A stretch of DNA of 64,000 nucleotides from Dethiosulfatarculus sandiegensis (lineage in GTDB: Bacteria; Desulfobacterota; Desulfarculia; Desulfarculales; Desulfarculaceae): NCBI RefSeq assembly GCF_000931935.2, contig NZ_AZAC01000011.1, forward strand, positions 310,001 to 374,000, given 5' to 3'. The first letter of the stretch is position 1. Every line of letters starts with the position of its first letter. Below the pieces are notes generated by a model. The model was not told the DNA's origin. It saw nothing but the letters and a program-made list of their open reading frames with translations, and searched no databases. Below are positions 35,683 through 44,613 of this stretch, piece by piece. Made by a program: the position numbers and the translations under genes.

Positions 35683-36641
35683 CCTCTGCTCTGGGGGTCC
35701 AGGATATCCCTGAGCCCGTCACCCAACAGGTTGAACCCCAGGACCGTAGTGAAGATGGCCAGGCCGGGGAAGGTGGCATACCACCACCACTCGGGCAGGA
35801 AGTTTCTGCCCTCGCTGATCATCACGCCCCACTCGGGCATGGGAGGCTGGGCGCCCAGGCCGATAAAGCCCAGGCCCGCGGCGGCCAGGATCGCCATGCC
35901 CATATCCATGGAGGCCTTGACAATGATCACCGAGGAACAGTTGGGCAGGATGTGATTAAAGATAATGCGCCACTTTTTGGCACCCACCGAGCGGGCCGCC
36001 TCGATAAAGCTCTCTTCGCGCACCGCCAGGGTGCGGCCCTGGACCAGGCGCACATAGCCCGGCCACCAGACAATGGAAAGGGCAATCATACAGTTGGTCA
36101 TGCCCGGCCCCATGGCCCCGACCACGGCCAAGGCAAAAATTCTCCCCGGTATGGATAGGAACATATCCGTTATTCGCATTATCAGCTCCCCGAAGGGGCC
36201 GCCTAAATAACCGGCGGTTACGCCTAGGGGAACGCCGATGCCCATGGCCACCAAAATGATGATAAGGCCTATCTGAAGGGAAATCCGGGTGCCTAAAACC
36301 ACCCTGGTATAGATATCCCGGCCCAATTCATCTGTGCCAAAGAGATGGGTGGAATTGGGCGCGGTGAGCTTTCTTTCTATATGTACGGTGCCGGTGGCGT
36401 CTTCCGGAAATGGCACGATCATGGGGCCGATCATCGCCATGATCAAAAAAATGCCCACAATAACAGCACCGAGCATGGAAGTGGGGCTTTTGCGGAAAAG
36501 GTACCAGGAAAGCTTCATATTGCGGATGGAACTTTCCTTTTCCTCTTTCCATCTTGCCCAGGAACTCTGGGGATTCTCTTGGGGTTGGGCCTCGGTATTT
36601 TGAGTGTTTTTGCCTGTCATTTGTTGAGTCTTCTTATTCAT
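35679..36641 (-). CDS. Peptide-type ABC transporter permease, OppC family
   Basis: A 320-residue permease. The start ATG 36641 overlaps the preceding permease stop by 8 nt (ATGAATAA); the longer open frame upstream lies inside that gene. A hydrophilic N-terminal tail (about 50 residues) precedes the membrane helices. EAA loop ESFIEAARSVGAKKWRI followed by HILPN. Confidence 0.85.
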   Translation of the reverse strand: MNKKTQQMTGKNTQNTEAQPQENPQSSWARWKEEKESSIRNMKLSWYLFRKSPTSMLGAVIVGIFLIMAMIGPMIVPFPEDATGTVHIERKLTAPNSTHLFGTDELGRDIYTRVVLGTRISLQIGLIIILVAMGIGVPLGVTAGYLGGPFGELIMRITDMFLSIPGRIFALAVVGAMGPGMTNCMIALSIVWWPGYVRLVQGRTLAVREESFIEAARSVGAKKWRIIFNHILPNCSSVIIVKASMDMGMAILAAAGLGFIGLGAQPPMPEWGVMISEGRNFLPEWWWYATFPGLAIFTTVLGFNLLGDGLRDILDPQSRG

Positions 36642-37641
36642 AACGGACCCTGGGATCCAGGAAGCCGTAAAGTAGGTCAATGATCAGGTTGGTCACCATA
36701 AAACTGATGCCAATGGCCAGGGTGGCCCCCATGATGGGCTGGAAATCCGAATACACGGCCGACTGCACCGCATACTGGCCCAGCCCCGGCCAGTCAAAGA
36801 CCGTTTCCACCAAAATGGTGCCGCCGAGCATCCAACCGAACCTGAGGCCGATCATGGTGGTGGTGGGGATCATTGCGTTTTTAAGGGCGTACTGACCTAC
36901 AATGCGGGCCCGGCTGATGCCGTGGGCCCTGGCGCTGGTGATATAGTCCCGCTTAAGCACTTCCAGCATGTCCGCCCGGTTGACCCTGATGATGCTGGCC
37001 AGGGCGGGGAAGGAAAGCACCACCGCAGGAAGGATGATATGGCTGAGCGCGTCCTTGAAAGTGTCCCACTGCCCGGCCAAAAGGCTGTCTATAAGATAAA
37101 AATGGGTGACGGCCGGCGGCGGTTCAGTAAGCATGCCCAGCCTGCCGCCGGTGGGGAATAGGTCCAGGTTAAGGGCAAAGACAAGCTGAAGCATCAGCCC
37201 CAGCCAGAACATGGGAACCGCCAGGCCCGAGACCGACATGACACGGGCCAGGTGGTCTATTAGGCTGTCCTTTTTCACTGCGCATATAACCCCCAGGGGT
37301 ATGGCGAATATAATCGCCATGATCAGAGAAAAAACTGTCAGCTCTAAAGTGGCCGGGAAATAACGGCCCAGATCCTTGGACACCAGGTGCTGGGTCCGGA
37401 TGGATTTGCCCAGATCGCCTGTGAACAGGCCTTTCATGTATTGGCCATACTGCACATAAAGCGGCTCGTTAAGGCCGAATTCCTCCCGCAGGGTCTCCAC
37501 CATCTCCTGGGTGGCGTCTTCACCGGCCGCGGCCCGGGCCGGATCTCCCGGAGCAACCCGGGCCACCATGAAGGTAATGGTCACCAGCCCCAGCATGGTG
37601 AGGAAAATGAGCAGCAGCCTTTTTATAATATATTGTTTCAT
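36634..37641 (-). CDS. Peptide-type ABC transporter permease, OppB family
   Basis: A 335-residue permease starting MKQYIIKRLLLIFLTMLG. EAA loop RDYITSARAHGISRARI followed by ALKNAMIP. It follows the binding-protein gene across a spacer with a 15-bp hairpin. Confidence 0.87.
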   Translation of the reverse strand: MKQYIIKRLLLIFLTMLGLVTITFMVARVAPGDPARAAAGEDATQEMVETLREEFGLNEPLYVQYGQYMKGLFTGDLGKSIRTQHLVSKDLGRYFPATLELTVFSLIMAIIFAIPLGVICAVKKDSLIDHLARVMSVSGLAVPMFWLGLMLQLVFALNLDLFPTGGRLGMLTEPPPAVTHFYLIDSLLAGQWDTFKDALSHIILPAVVLSFPALASIIRVNRADMLEVLKRDYITSARAHGISRARIVGQYALKNAMIPTTTMIGLRFGWMLGGTILVETVFDWPGLGQYAVQSAVYSDFQPIMGATLAIGISFMVTNLIIDLLYGFLDPRVRYE

Positions 37642-37663
37642 GACAAGGCGCGGTCTCTCGTTT

Positions 37664-37704
37664 ACTTGAACGCCGGGCGTGACGATCTGGCCCGGCGTTC
37701 AAGT
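37664..37704 (-). repeat. Perfect 15-bp intercistronic hairpin
   Basis: ACTTGAACGCCGGGC and GCCCGGCGTTCAAGT flank an 11-nt loop, between the binding-protein stop (37721) and the permease start (37641). No T-run follows, so it is better read as an mRNA-stabilising hairpin than as a terminator. The first operon has a comparable element at 24447-24475. Confidence 0.65.
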
Positions 37705-37720
37705 TTGTTGGTGGATTAAA

Positions 37721-39301
37721 TTACTTACCGACGTAAAGAGGATAAATATCCACTTCAGCGGTGAAACGCACGGGGCAGAAGGTAAAGCCCTTTACGTAAT
37801 CGCGCAGAGCGAACTGGCGATCAAGCTGCATGCAGAAGACCTCGGGCGCGTCGGCCATGATCATCTCCTGGATTTTTTTGTACATCGGAGCGCGTTTTCC
37901 CCAGTCGGAGATGCTGCGGGCCTCTTCGATCAGCTTCCACACCTCTTTATTCTCGTAGAAGGAAGAGCCATAGTAGCGGCCCCAGGATTTCTTGTAGTAC
38001 TGGTAGGCAACCGCGTCGGGGTCGTTGAACTTGGGAGTGGCGAAAATGGCCATCAGGGCCGGGCTGGTCTCAACCTTGGAGCCGCGGGCGGTCATACTGG
38101 GCCAGGTCAAAGGCACCATCTTGACCTTGATGCCGATCTTGGCCAGGTTGTCTATGAGCAAAAGGCCGATGTTCTTTTCAGAATCCAGGCCCTGCACATA
38201 GACGTATTCCAGCTCAAAGCCGCCATCAGGATAACCGGCTTTTTTCATGTATTCCTTGGCCTTGGCCAAATCCTGGCGATAGGCTTTGGTGGCCACATGG
38301 CCTTTGAGGCCGATGGGGAAGGGGCTGTCTTCCAAGACGGCCTTGCCGTTTACGGTTTTCAACATGGACTCATAGTCAACCGCGTAACAGATGGCCTTAC
38401 GGATGTTGATGTCCTTGGTGTAGCCCTTTTGGGTGTTCATCTTAAGGCCCAGGGTGGTCACGCCGGGGTCGCTGGTGACTTTTACGCCCTTGTAACTTTT
38501 GAGCAGGTCGAAGTCATCGGCGGAAAGGGCCAGGGCGATATCCAGCTGGCCTTTCTGCAGGCCGATCTTAAGAGAGTTGGTCTCACGGATCAACTTGAAG
38601 ATGACACTATCCGGATGCTTGGGAGACGGCCAGCCCTTCCAGTAGTCGGCCACGGCCTTCATCTCGTAAAGCACGCCGTGCTGCCAGCGTCCCTTGGTAA
38701 AGGGACCGCTGCCCGCCTCGTTCTCCTTGAGCCAGGCCTGACCATAATCGCCGTCTTTGGCGTGGGCCATGACCTGCTTGGGGTTCATGACATAGAACCA
38801 GGGCAAAACGGAAATAAAGGGGGCGTAAGGGGTTTTAAGCTCAAACTTGATGGTGTAGTCATCCACCACGGTGATGTTTTTGGGGTCCAGAACATCGCTG
38901 AGCATCCAGGAGGGGCCCTTGTTCAGCTTCAGGGTGCGCTCGATGGACCATTTCACCGCTTCGGCGGTCACCGGGTCGCCATTGTGGAACTTGGCGTTCT
39001 TGACCATCTTGATGGTCCAAATTCTGGCGTCCGGGCTGGCTTCATAACCAGTGGCCAGCCAGGGTTCCACCTTGGCCGGGTTACCCACGTACTTGAACAG
39101 GCCATCGTAAAAGGCCTGCTGGATCATGCGGCGGGAGTAGTCGGTTTTATGGCTGGGGTCAATATCCGGCGCAGGCTGACGCCCGCCGATCACCATCACC
39201 ATTTTTCCATCCACCCTTTGCAGGGCATTGGCCGCGTCGCCAAAACCCAGGGAGGCGCAAACCAGGGCCGCCAGCCCTATTATCAACATTTTCTTTTTCA
39301 T
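37721..39301 (-). CDS. Periplasmic solute-binding protein of the second peptide-type ABC transporter
   Basis: A 526-residue SBP_bac_5 binding protein. Signal peptide MKKKMLIIGLAALVCASLGFGDAA (first 20 residues hydrophobic after Lys3-5), then the mature domain with DPVTAEAVKWSIERTL. No lipobox cysteine. It delivers the ligand to OppB/OppC. Upstream genes for AroM and DUF1177 proteins suggest the ligand is not a plain peptide. Confidence 0.85.
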   Translation of the reverse strand: MKKKMLIIGLAALVCASLGFGDAANALQRVDGKMVMVIGGRQPAPDIDPSHKTDYSRRMIQQAFYDGLFKYVGNPAKVEPWLATGYEASPDARIWTIKMVKNAKFHNGDPVTAEAVKWSIERTLKLNKGPSWMLSDVLDPKNITVVDDYTIKFELKTPYAPFISVLPWFYVMNPKQVMAHAKDGDYGQAWLKENEAGSGPFTKGRWQHGVLYEMKAVADYWKGWPSPKHPDSVIFKLIRETNSLKIGLQKGQLDIALALSADDFDLLKSYKGVKVTSDPGVTTLGLKMNTQKGYTKDINIRKAICYAVDYESMLKTVNGKAVLEDSPFPIGLKGHVATKAYRQDLAKAKEYMKKAGYPDGGFELEYVYVQGLDSEKNIGLLLIDNLAKIGIKVKMVPLTWPSMTARGSKVETSPALMAIFATPKFNDPDAVAYQYYKKSWGRYYGSSFYENKEVWKLIEEARSISDWGKRAPMYKKIQEMIMADAPEVFCMQLDRQFALRDYVKGFTFCPVRFTAEVDIYPLYVGK

Positions 39302-39364
39302 AAGGCAGCTTCCTTTACGAGATTATGTTGAACATCTATTACCGGCTTTCCCCGGTGTTAAATG

Positions 39365-39406
39365 AACCCGGGGGAAGGTCGCGCTCCGACCCTTTCCGCC
39401 CGGGTT
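39365..39406 (-). repeat. Large intercistronic hairpin before the binding-protein gene
   Basis: AACCCGGG (39365) pairs with CCCGGGTT (ending 39406), with an inner GGTCG/CGACC stem. It lies between the AroM-family gene and the binding-protein gene. It could end part of the transcription or mark an mRNA processing point. Confidence 0.5.
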
Positions 39407-39414
39407 TATTGCTG

Positions 39415-40101
39415 TCATTCAGCTTCCATGCCTGTGAGCAACTCCCGTATCGTGCGGGCGACCATGGAATTGGCCACCATGCTCGGGATATTTAAGGCAC
39501 GAGACATGATCCTGCGATGTTCTTCCCGGTACCCCATACAGTGCAGGACCACCAGGTCGGGCTTTAAGTTCGCCATTTCAACGGCAGCCCGGTTGAGACC
39601 CTCAACATCCTGGTAAGGGCTTGCGCTGACCGTCACCACATTGGGGGTTATATGTTTCAGGTTAGCGGCAATTCCCTTTGCCTGCTCGGCCAAGGGTACA
39701 AAAACACCCAAGGTGCGTTCCGGCCCCAGCACCGCCTCCAGGGCATGATCCACTATCTTCTGGGCCTCAAGCACCAGGACCTTGGATTCAAAGGTTGGGA
39801 AATGCCCGGTGCACATAATCAAAATCAGGTCCACGCCCTTTTGATTCAGCTCTGCTATACGCTTTTGCACCAAAGGCACTGTCTTGTTATGGGAGATTAC
39901 TATCTGGGAGCCGTCGGCCAGGCGCGTGGCCAGACGCACTTCATCATCGACCGGGGCCATGGCGGCCAACTCGGCCTTGGTCATATTATCCAGGGCGCCT
40001 GCCTCCAAAAGCTCAACCGACTCTCCGATCATGGATGCCATGTGGGGGGTGATATCGCTTCTGGGGGCCTGGCCCACCGTCACCACACCAAGGCGCGGCA
40101 T
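39415..40101 (-). CDS. AroM family protein
   Basis: A 228-residue cytoplasmic protein of the AroM family. It starts MPRLGVVTVGQAPRSDITP and has DLILIMCTGHFP, GVFVPLAEQ and DLVVLHCMGYREEHR, with two conserved cysteines in the places where Asp/Glu-racemase-like folds hold catalytic cysteines. E. coli AroM is of unknown function despite its name. The start overlaps the stop of the DUF1177 gene by one base (TAATG). Racemase-like action on the imported substrate is an inference from the two cysteines only. Confidence 0.75.
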   Translation of the reverse strand: MPRLGVVTVGQAPRSDITPHMASMIGESVELLEAGALDNMTKAELAAMAPVDDEVRLATRLADGSQIVISHNKTVPLVQKRIAELNQKGVDLILIMCTGHFPTFESKVLVLEAQKIVDHALEAVLGPERTLGVFVPLAEQAKGIAANLKHITPNVVTVSASPYQDVEGLNRAAVEMANLKPDLVVLHCMGYREEHRRIMSRALNIPSMVANSMVARTIRELLTGMEAE

Positions 40102-41036
40102 TATTCATTTCCGCCTTTGCGCAGGTGATCCATGGAGCCGTAAAGTTTTTGCATAAGTTCGAACTGCTCGGCATCATAGAAAGATATATCACCCACAGCG
40201 AAACTCTTGGCCACCTCGACACAAAAACGGGCCGCTTCTTCCAGGCTCTGGGGCCTGGCAGCGCCGGTGGCTGATCCCGCCACAGGGGCCTTGGTGGTTA
40301 TGGCCACACCCACCACCGGGCATTCGGCCAGCACAGAGGGCTGCAAGATGCTGTTCAAGTGATACACCCCATTGCCGTAAGGCGTTATGTCCTGAGTGGT
40401 TAAGGGGAAGACCTGGGGATAGTCGCCAGTCACTGTTTGCTGAACCCGCAGCAGGTCTTCACTGGTGCGCAGGATATAACCCTTGTACACAGTGGGGCTG
40501 ATGGCGAAACCGGTATGGTTGATCACCCGGTTGCCCTTGGTGGTGTCCACGCTCAAGATGGCGTCCATATCGGGATCAAGCTCGGCCCTCATCTGTTCGA
40601 AGATGCCCACCGGGCTGCCCATGAAAGGCGCGGGATCGTGGGGCTGGGTGGGAGCGTTGGGGCAGATATGGGTGGAGGCTATGACATCGCCTTCCAGCAC
40701 GTCGCCCCTGGTGCGCATGCGGGCCAACTTCAGGGCGGCGGCCAGGGTGACAAAAGCGCCGTCTCCGTCTGAGACCAGCCCCAATAGCTCGGGCCTGGCG
40801 CCAAGCCCGCCCAAGGTGCCCAAAATGCCCAAAGTGGGAGCCTGGCCCTGGGCGGTCTTGCCCTTGGAACCGGGGATGCAGATGCTCACCACATCGGTCT
40901 GCCCCTTCTCACCACTTAAGGTCTGAATTTTAATATCCGGGACATCCAAGCCAGCAAACAGCTCGTGAAGCGATGCGCCACTGGCTTTGGGGTCGTCCAT
41001 TAAGTCACAAATTTCGATGATTTCCTTTAGTAGCAT
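40101..41036 (-). CDS. DUF1177 family protein
   Basis: A 311-residue cytoplasmic protein of DUF1177, no known function. Conserved-looking segments are GLVSDGDGAFVTLAAALKL, THICPNAPTQPHDPAPFMG and AILSVDTTKGNRV. His/Asp/Cys content in THICPNAP and HDPAPF would suit a metal site. It is the first gene of the DUF1177-AroM-binding protein-permeases-ATPases operon and is divergent from the Lrp-type regulator gene. Its tie to a peptide-type transporter and to a nearby M20 hydrolase suggests a role in breakdown of an imported compound. Confidence 0.75.
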   Translation of the reverse strand: MLLKEIIEICDLMDDPKASGASLHELFAGLDVPDIKIQTLSGEKGQTDVVSICIPGSKGKTAQGQAPTLGILGTLGGLGARPELLGLVSDGDGAFVTLAAALKLARMRTRGDVLEGDVIASTHICPNAPTQPHDPAPFMGSPVGIFEQMRAELDPDMDAILSVDTTKGNRVINHTGFAISPTVYKGYILRTSEDLLRVQQTVTGDYPQVFPLTTQDITPYGNGVYHLNSILQPSVLAECPVVGVAITTKAPVAGSATGAARPQSLEEAARFCVEVAKSFAVGDISFYDAEQFELMQKLYGSMDHLRKGGNE

Positions 41037-41117
41037 GTATTTCCTACCGGTCTTGAATTGGCAAAATGCCCACTAGAAGATGCTCCACCTAATGAAGCGG
41101 GAATAGGTCTTTTGTAC

Positions 41118-41147
41118 TATTTAGACATATTCAGCAGTTTATGTCAA
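41118..41147 (-). promoter_or_regulatory. Promoter of the DUF1177-AroM-Opp operon
   Basis: Minus-strand TTGACA (41147-41142) and TAAATA (41123-41118) with an 18-bp spacer. The -35 box lies inside the left arm of the inverted repeat at 41140-41200, so a protein bound to the repeat would touch this promoter. Confidence 0.5.
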
Positions 41148-41200
41148 TTATTAATGAAAAAAAATAATAATCGGCAATATTTCATTAAATAATTGACATA
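41140..41200. promoter_or_regulatory. Inverted-repeat operator between divergent operons
   Basis: Two AT-rich arms of about 20 bp (41140-41159 and 41180-41200) are mirror copies with one extra A, 20 bp apart. Each arm ends in an outward TTGACA: one on the minus strand (41147-41142), one on the plus strand (41193-41198). A related sequence, CAGCAATTTATG, recurs at 41317-41328 (compare CAGCAGTTTATG at 41132-41143). This is a good candidate for binding by the Lrp-type regulator encoded at 41477. The rest of 41201-41476 is AT-rich and holds no gene. Confidence 0.55.
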
Positions 41201-41476
41201 TATTTCTTTTTAAATCATTCTATTTGCAGGTAATGAGCTGGTTTATGCAAAAAAAACGCAAAGCTGTTGCGATATATTGAGATTTATGCAGTTTTTTTTC
41301 CATTTTTTGAATAAATCAGCAATTTATGAAAAATAATTCATTGGCAGCCAATTATTTAAAATAGCGTAACGAAATGATATTATTGGGCCATCGTTGCGGT
41401 CAGTTAAATATTCTTTAATAATATCATATAATTATCTACCAATTTATTTAAAAATACACGTCAAAGGTAAGGTAAT

Positions 41477-41947
41477 ATGGCCGGCTCAAAGCACTCCCGC
41501 ACCTCCTTGATGGATGAAATCAATATTGAAATTATTCGTCACCTCTCAGATGGAAGAAAAACTTTTAAGGAGATCGCCCAGAGCCTGGGCGTGGCCGAAA
41601 ACACTGTACGCAGCAGGGTCACCAAGCTCATAGACACCGGCATTTTGCGTATTGCGGCCATGGTGAGCCCGGCGGCCATGCCGGGGCACTACACCGCCTA
41701 TCTCGGCATGAACACCGTGCCGGACCAGGCCGCTCGCATTGCCAGGGAACTGTCTGAGCTTAAAGGCGTAATCGCGGCAGTGTGCGTGACCGGACGATTC
41801 GATGTGATGTGCTTCATCCTGTTTAACGAAGACTATACAATGGATGAATTCATGTTTGAGGAACTGCCTAAAATCCACGGCATCAACAAGGTGGAACAGT
41901 TCCAGATCTATAAAAGCTATAACCATCGCTGCCGCTACATTTTATAA
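41477..41947 (+). CDS. Lrp/AsnC-family transcriptional regulator
   Basis: A 156-residue protein. N-terminal helix-turn-helix (FKEIAQSLGVAENTVRSRVTKL, about residues 31-52) and C-terminal RAM ligand-binding domain (GVIAAVCVTGRFDVMCFIL). Lrp/AsnC proteins sense amino acids and act on nearby catabolic or transport genes. It stands between the divergent DUF1177-Opp operon and the DUF917 and M20 genes, so it is the likely local regulator. Ligand: an amino acid or related breakdown product, by family. Confidence 0.85.
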   Translation: MAGSKHSRTSLMDEINIEIIRHLSDGRKTFKEIAQSLGVAENTVRSRVTKLIDTGILRIAAMVSPAAMPGHYTAYLGMNTVPDQAARIARELSELKGVIAAVCVTGRFDVMCFILFNEDYTMDEFMFEELPKIHGINKVEQFQIYKSYNHRCRYIL

Positions 41948-42032
41948 GGCGGCTTGAAGGATTTTCTCCGTCTGACGGGCCGGGGCCTTTTTTCACCGGG
42001 CGCCGTACAGACGTTCTCTAGGAGCAAGCATC

Positions 42033-43109
42033 ATGGGCATCACAAAGCTTGATATGGCCTCGGGAGAGGCCGCAGTCTTAGGCGGGGCTGTTTTGGGCGG
42101 AGGCGGAGGCGGCTCCATTAAGGCGGGCATGCATAACGCCCAGGTCGCCGTGGATCTGGGGACCCCGACCCTGGCAACCCTGGACGAACTTGCTGAAAAG
42201 GATCTGGTCATAACCTCCTCCGGGGTCGGCGCCCCGGCAGCCAAGGAAAAAATGGTCCGCCCCGTGGACCACATCAGGGCACTGGAACTCTTCCGCCAGA
42301 TGGGTGGAGGTGAAATCGCCGGTATAATCTGCAATGAAAACGGCTCTTGCAGCGGGGTTAACGGCTGGATTGAATCAGCGGCCAGCGGCCTGCCGGTGGT
42401 CGATGCTCCGGCAAACGGCCGGGCCCATCCCACCGGCCTTATGGGGGCCATGGGGTTGAACCGGGTTAAAGGCTATCTCTCCCGCCAGACCGCAGCAGGC
42501 GGCAATCCGGAGATTGGACGCTATCTGGAGGTGACGGCCCGGGGTTCCCTGACCCACACGGCCAATATGATCAGAAAGGCCGCTGTGGAGGCCGGCGGTG
42601 TGGTGGCGGTTATGCGCGACCCGGTGACCGCAACCTATCTCAAGGAAAACGCCGCAGTGGGGGCCATGCAGCATGCCATGAAGATTGGCCGGGAAATGAT
42701 GGCCGTCAGGGATCAAGGGGCAGACGCAATTATCAAAGCTATTGTCGAAAGCCTTCCCGGTGAGGTCGTCTGCCGGGGCCGCATTGAAAGCTTAAACATC
42801 ACCACCCAAGGCGGTTATGACGTGGGCGAGATAACGGTTGCCGGTGACAACAGGATGGAACTCACCTTCTGGAACGAATTCATGACCCTCGAATGCCAGG
42901 GCGAACGCAGGGCCACCTTCCCGGATTTGATCACCCTGCTCTCCCTTGAAACCGGCATCCCGATCTCTTCGGCCGAAGCCGGAAAAGGCCAGGAAGTTGC
43001 GGTGCTCTATACGCCCAGGGAAAACCTCATCCTGGGCCGCGGCGTGCTGATTCCGGAAGCAATCAAGGAAGCGGAAAACGCAGTGGGTAAAGCCCTGTGG
43101 CAGGACTGA
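42033..43109 (+). CDS. DUF917 family protein (S-methyl-thiohydantoin desulfurase-type)
   Basis: A 358-residue cytoplasmic protein of the DUF917 family, which Pfam, as I recall, renamed after S-methyl thiohydantoin desulfurase. The N-terminus AAVLGGAVLGGGGGGSIKAG and SSGVGAPAAKEK are family hallmarks. Relatives sit beside hydantoinases and are thought to act on hydantoin-like rings or their products. AGGAG lies 9 bp before ATG 42033. It precedes the M20 amidohydrolase by 36 bp, so they are probably one transcript with the Lrp gene. The precise reaction is unknown. Confidence 0.7.
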   Translation: MGITKLDMASGEAAVLGGAVLGGGGGGSIKAGMHNAQVAVDLGTPTLATLDELAEKDLVITSSGVGAPAAKEKMVRPVDHIRALELFRQMGGGEIAGIICNENGSCSGVNGWIESAASGLPVVDAPANGRAHPTGLMGAMGLNRVKGYLSRQTAAGGNPEIGRYLEVTARGSLTHTANMIRKAAVEAGGVVAVMRDPVTATYLKENAAVGAMQHAMKIGREMMAVRDQGADAIIKAIVESLPGEVVCRGRIESLNITTQGGYDVGEITVAGDNRMELTFWNEFMTLECQGERRATFPDLITLLSLETGIPISSAEAGKGQEVAVLYTPRENLILGRGVLIPEAIKEAENAVGKALWQD

Positions 43110-43145
43110 GCCAACTATCCAACCAAAAAAGGATCGATATATAAA

Positions 43146-44321
43146 ATGGACCAAAACAAAAAAGCAGAATTGAAAGCCTGGCTGAGCGAGATCAGGCGCG
43201 ACATTCACCAGCATCCTGAAACCGCATATGAAGAGGTGCGCACCACAGGTAAAATCAAGGGCATCTTGGATGACTTGAGCATCCAAAACAAAACCTTTGA
43301 AGATGTCACCGGTGTGCTCGGCCTGGTGGCGAATCAGGATAAAGGCCCCACCCTGGCCCTGCGCGCCGATATCGACGCCTTGCCGATGGAAGAAAAAACA
43401 GGCGCGACGTATAAGTCTCAGACACCTGGTAAAATGCATGCCTGCGGTCATGACGCCAATATCACCATCATGCTCGGCGTGGCCAAACTCCTTTTCGACA
43501 ACGGCGAACTGGCCAAGATTCCCGGCAATCTTAAATTCATCTTCCAGCCCGCCGAGGAAGGCGGGGCCGGTGCTCAAAGACTCATAGACCGGGGTGTGTT
43601 AAAAGACCCGGATGTGGACTGGATCATTGCGGGCCATGCCTCTCCCGACCTGGACACTGGAACCGCGGGCTTCTACCACAAGCAGAGCCACGCATCTTCC
43701 GACCGCTTCACCCTGGTCATTACGGGGACCGGCGCCCATGGGGCCCGTCCCCATCAGGGCAACGACCCCCTGGTTCCGGCTGCCCAGTTTATCAATTCAG
43801 TCAACGCCATGGTAGCCAGAAACGTTGACGCCTTGGAGACGGCGGTTGTCACTGTAGGCAAATTAAGGGCGGGCTCAACAGCAAACGTGCTGCCGGACAA
43901 GGTGGAGATGGAAGGAACCATCCGCACCCTGAAACCGGAAATCCGCACCCTGGTGCGCAAACGCCTCACCGAGATCTGCCAGGGCCTCGAGCTTTCCTAT
44001 GGCGTTAAGTGCGAGTTTGAAATCCTGGACGGATATCCCCCTTGCGTGGGCACTGAAGAGGTCAGCGAGTTCATGTACAACACCGCGGCCAAAGTCCTGG
44101 GTGAGGATAACGTTGCCTGGTTCCCGCCCACCACAGGCGGCGAAGACTTTGCCTTTTACGCCCAGGTGGTGAAAGGCTCCATCTGCCGCATTGGCTGCCG
44201 CAACGAAGAAAAAGGCATGATCCACCCCCTGCACTCCCCCTACTTTGACCTGGACGAGGAAATGCTGGCACACGGCGTGGAATTCTTCCACCGTTGCGTG
44301 CTGGATTATTTCAAAATGTAA
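43146..44321 (+). CDS. M20-family amidohydrolase (hippurate / N-acyl amino acid hydrolase type)
   Basis: A 391-residue cytoplasmic metallohydrolase of the M20D type. Visible sites: RRDIHQHPE (residues 17-25), ALRADIDALP, C100 and H102 in MHACGHD, E137-E138 in QPAEEGG, and the C-terminal HPLHSPYFDLDEEML. These bind two metal ions. Family members split N-acyl or N-carbamoyl amino acids, hippurate or peptide-like amides. AAGGA precedes ATG 43146, and a strong terminator follows. Together with DUF917 it would open and hydrolyse a compound brought in by the divergent transporter (inference). Confidence 0.85.
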   Translation: MDQNKKAELKAWLSEIRRDIHQHPETAYEEVRTTGKIKGILDDLSIQNKTFEDVTGVLGLVANQDKGPTLALRADIDALPMEEKTGATYKSQTPGKMHACGHDANITIMLGVAKLLFDNGELAKIPGNLKFIFQPAEEGGAGAQRLIDRGVLKDPDVDWIIAGHASPDLDTGTAGFYHKQSHASSDRFTLVITGTGAHGARPHQGNDPLVPAAQFINSVNAMVARNVDALETAVVTVGKLRAGSTANVLPDKVEMEGTIRTLKPEIRTLVRKRLTEICQGLELSYGVKCEFEILDGYPPCVGTEEVSEFMYNTAAKVLGEDNVAWFPPTTGGEDFAFYAQVVKGSICRIGCRNEEKGMIHPLHSPYFDLDEEMLAHGVEFFHRCVLDYFKM

Positions 44322-44349
44322 GGGAAAGACTTATACTATTTTAATCAAG

Positions 44350-44381
44350 CCGGGAAGTCTTCGGGGCTTCCCGGTTTTTTT
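44350..44381 (+). terminator. Intrinsic terminator after the M20 gene
   Basis: CCGGGAAG and CTTCCCGG form a perfect 8-bp stem with a 9-nt loop, followed by TTTTTTT. It closes the Lrp-DUF917-M20 transcript and separates it from the riboswitch locus. Confidence 0.85.
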
Positions 44382-44613
44382 AAAAAATGCCCGCATACGC
44401 CTCTTGTTAAGGCGTGGGTGCTTCAACCTCGCACCCATGCGGATACCACTTGTCATTAAAAGGCCGACCATTTTTTCATCCGAAATTACACCTGCCCATC
44501 CCCCACACTTTACTTTTGCTTTTTCCTGAAAATTGGTGATAATACGCATTGCCACCAAGTGATTAACAAAGAAAAGGGAAGCCTCATGTAATCCAAAGTG
44601 ACTCTTATATGAA

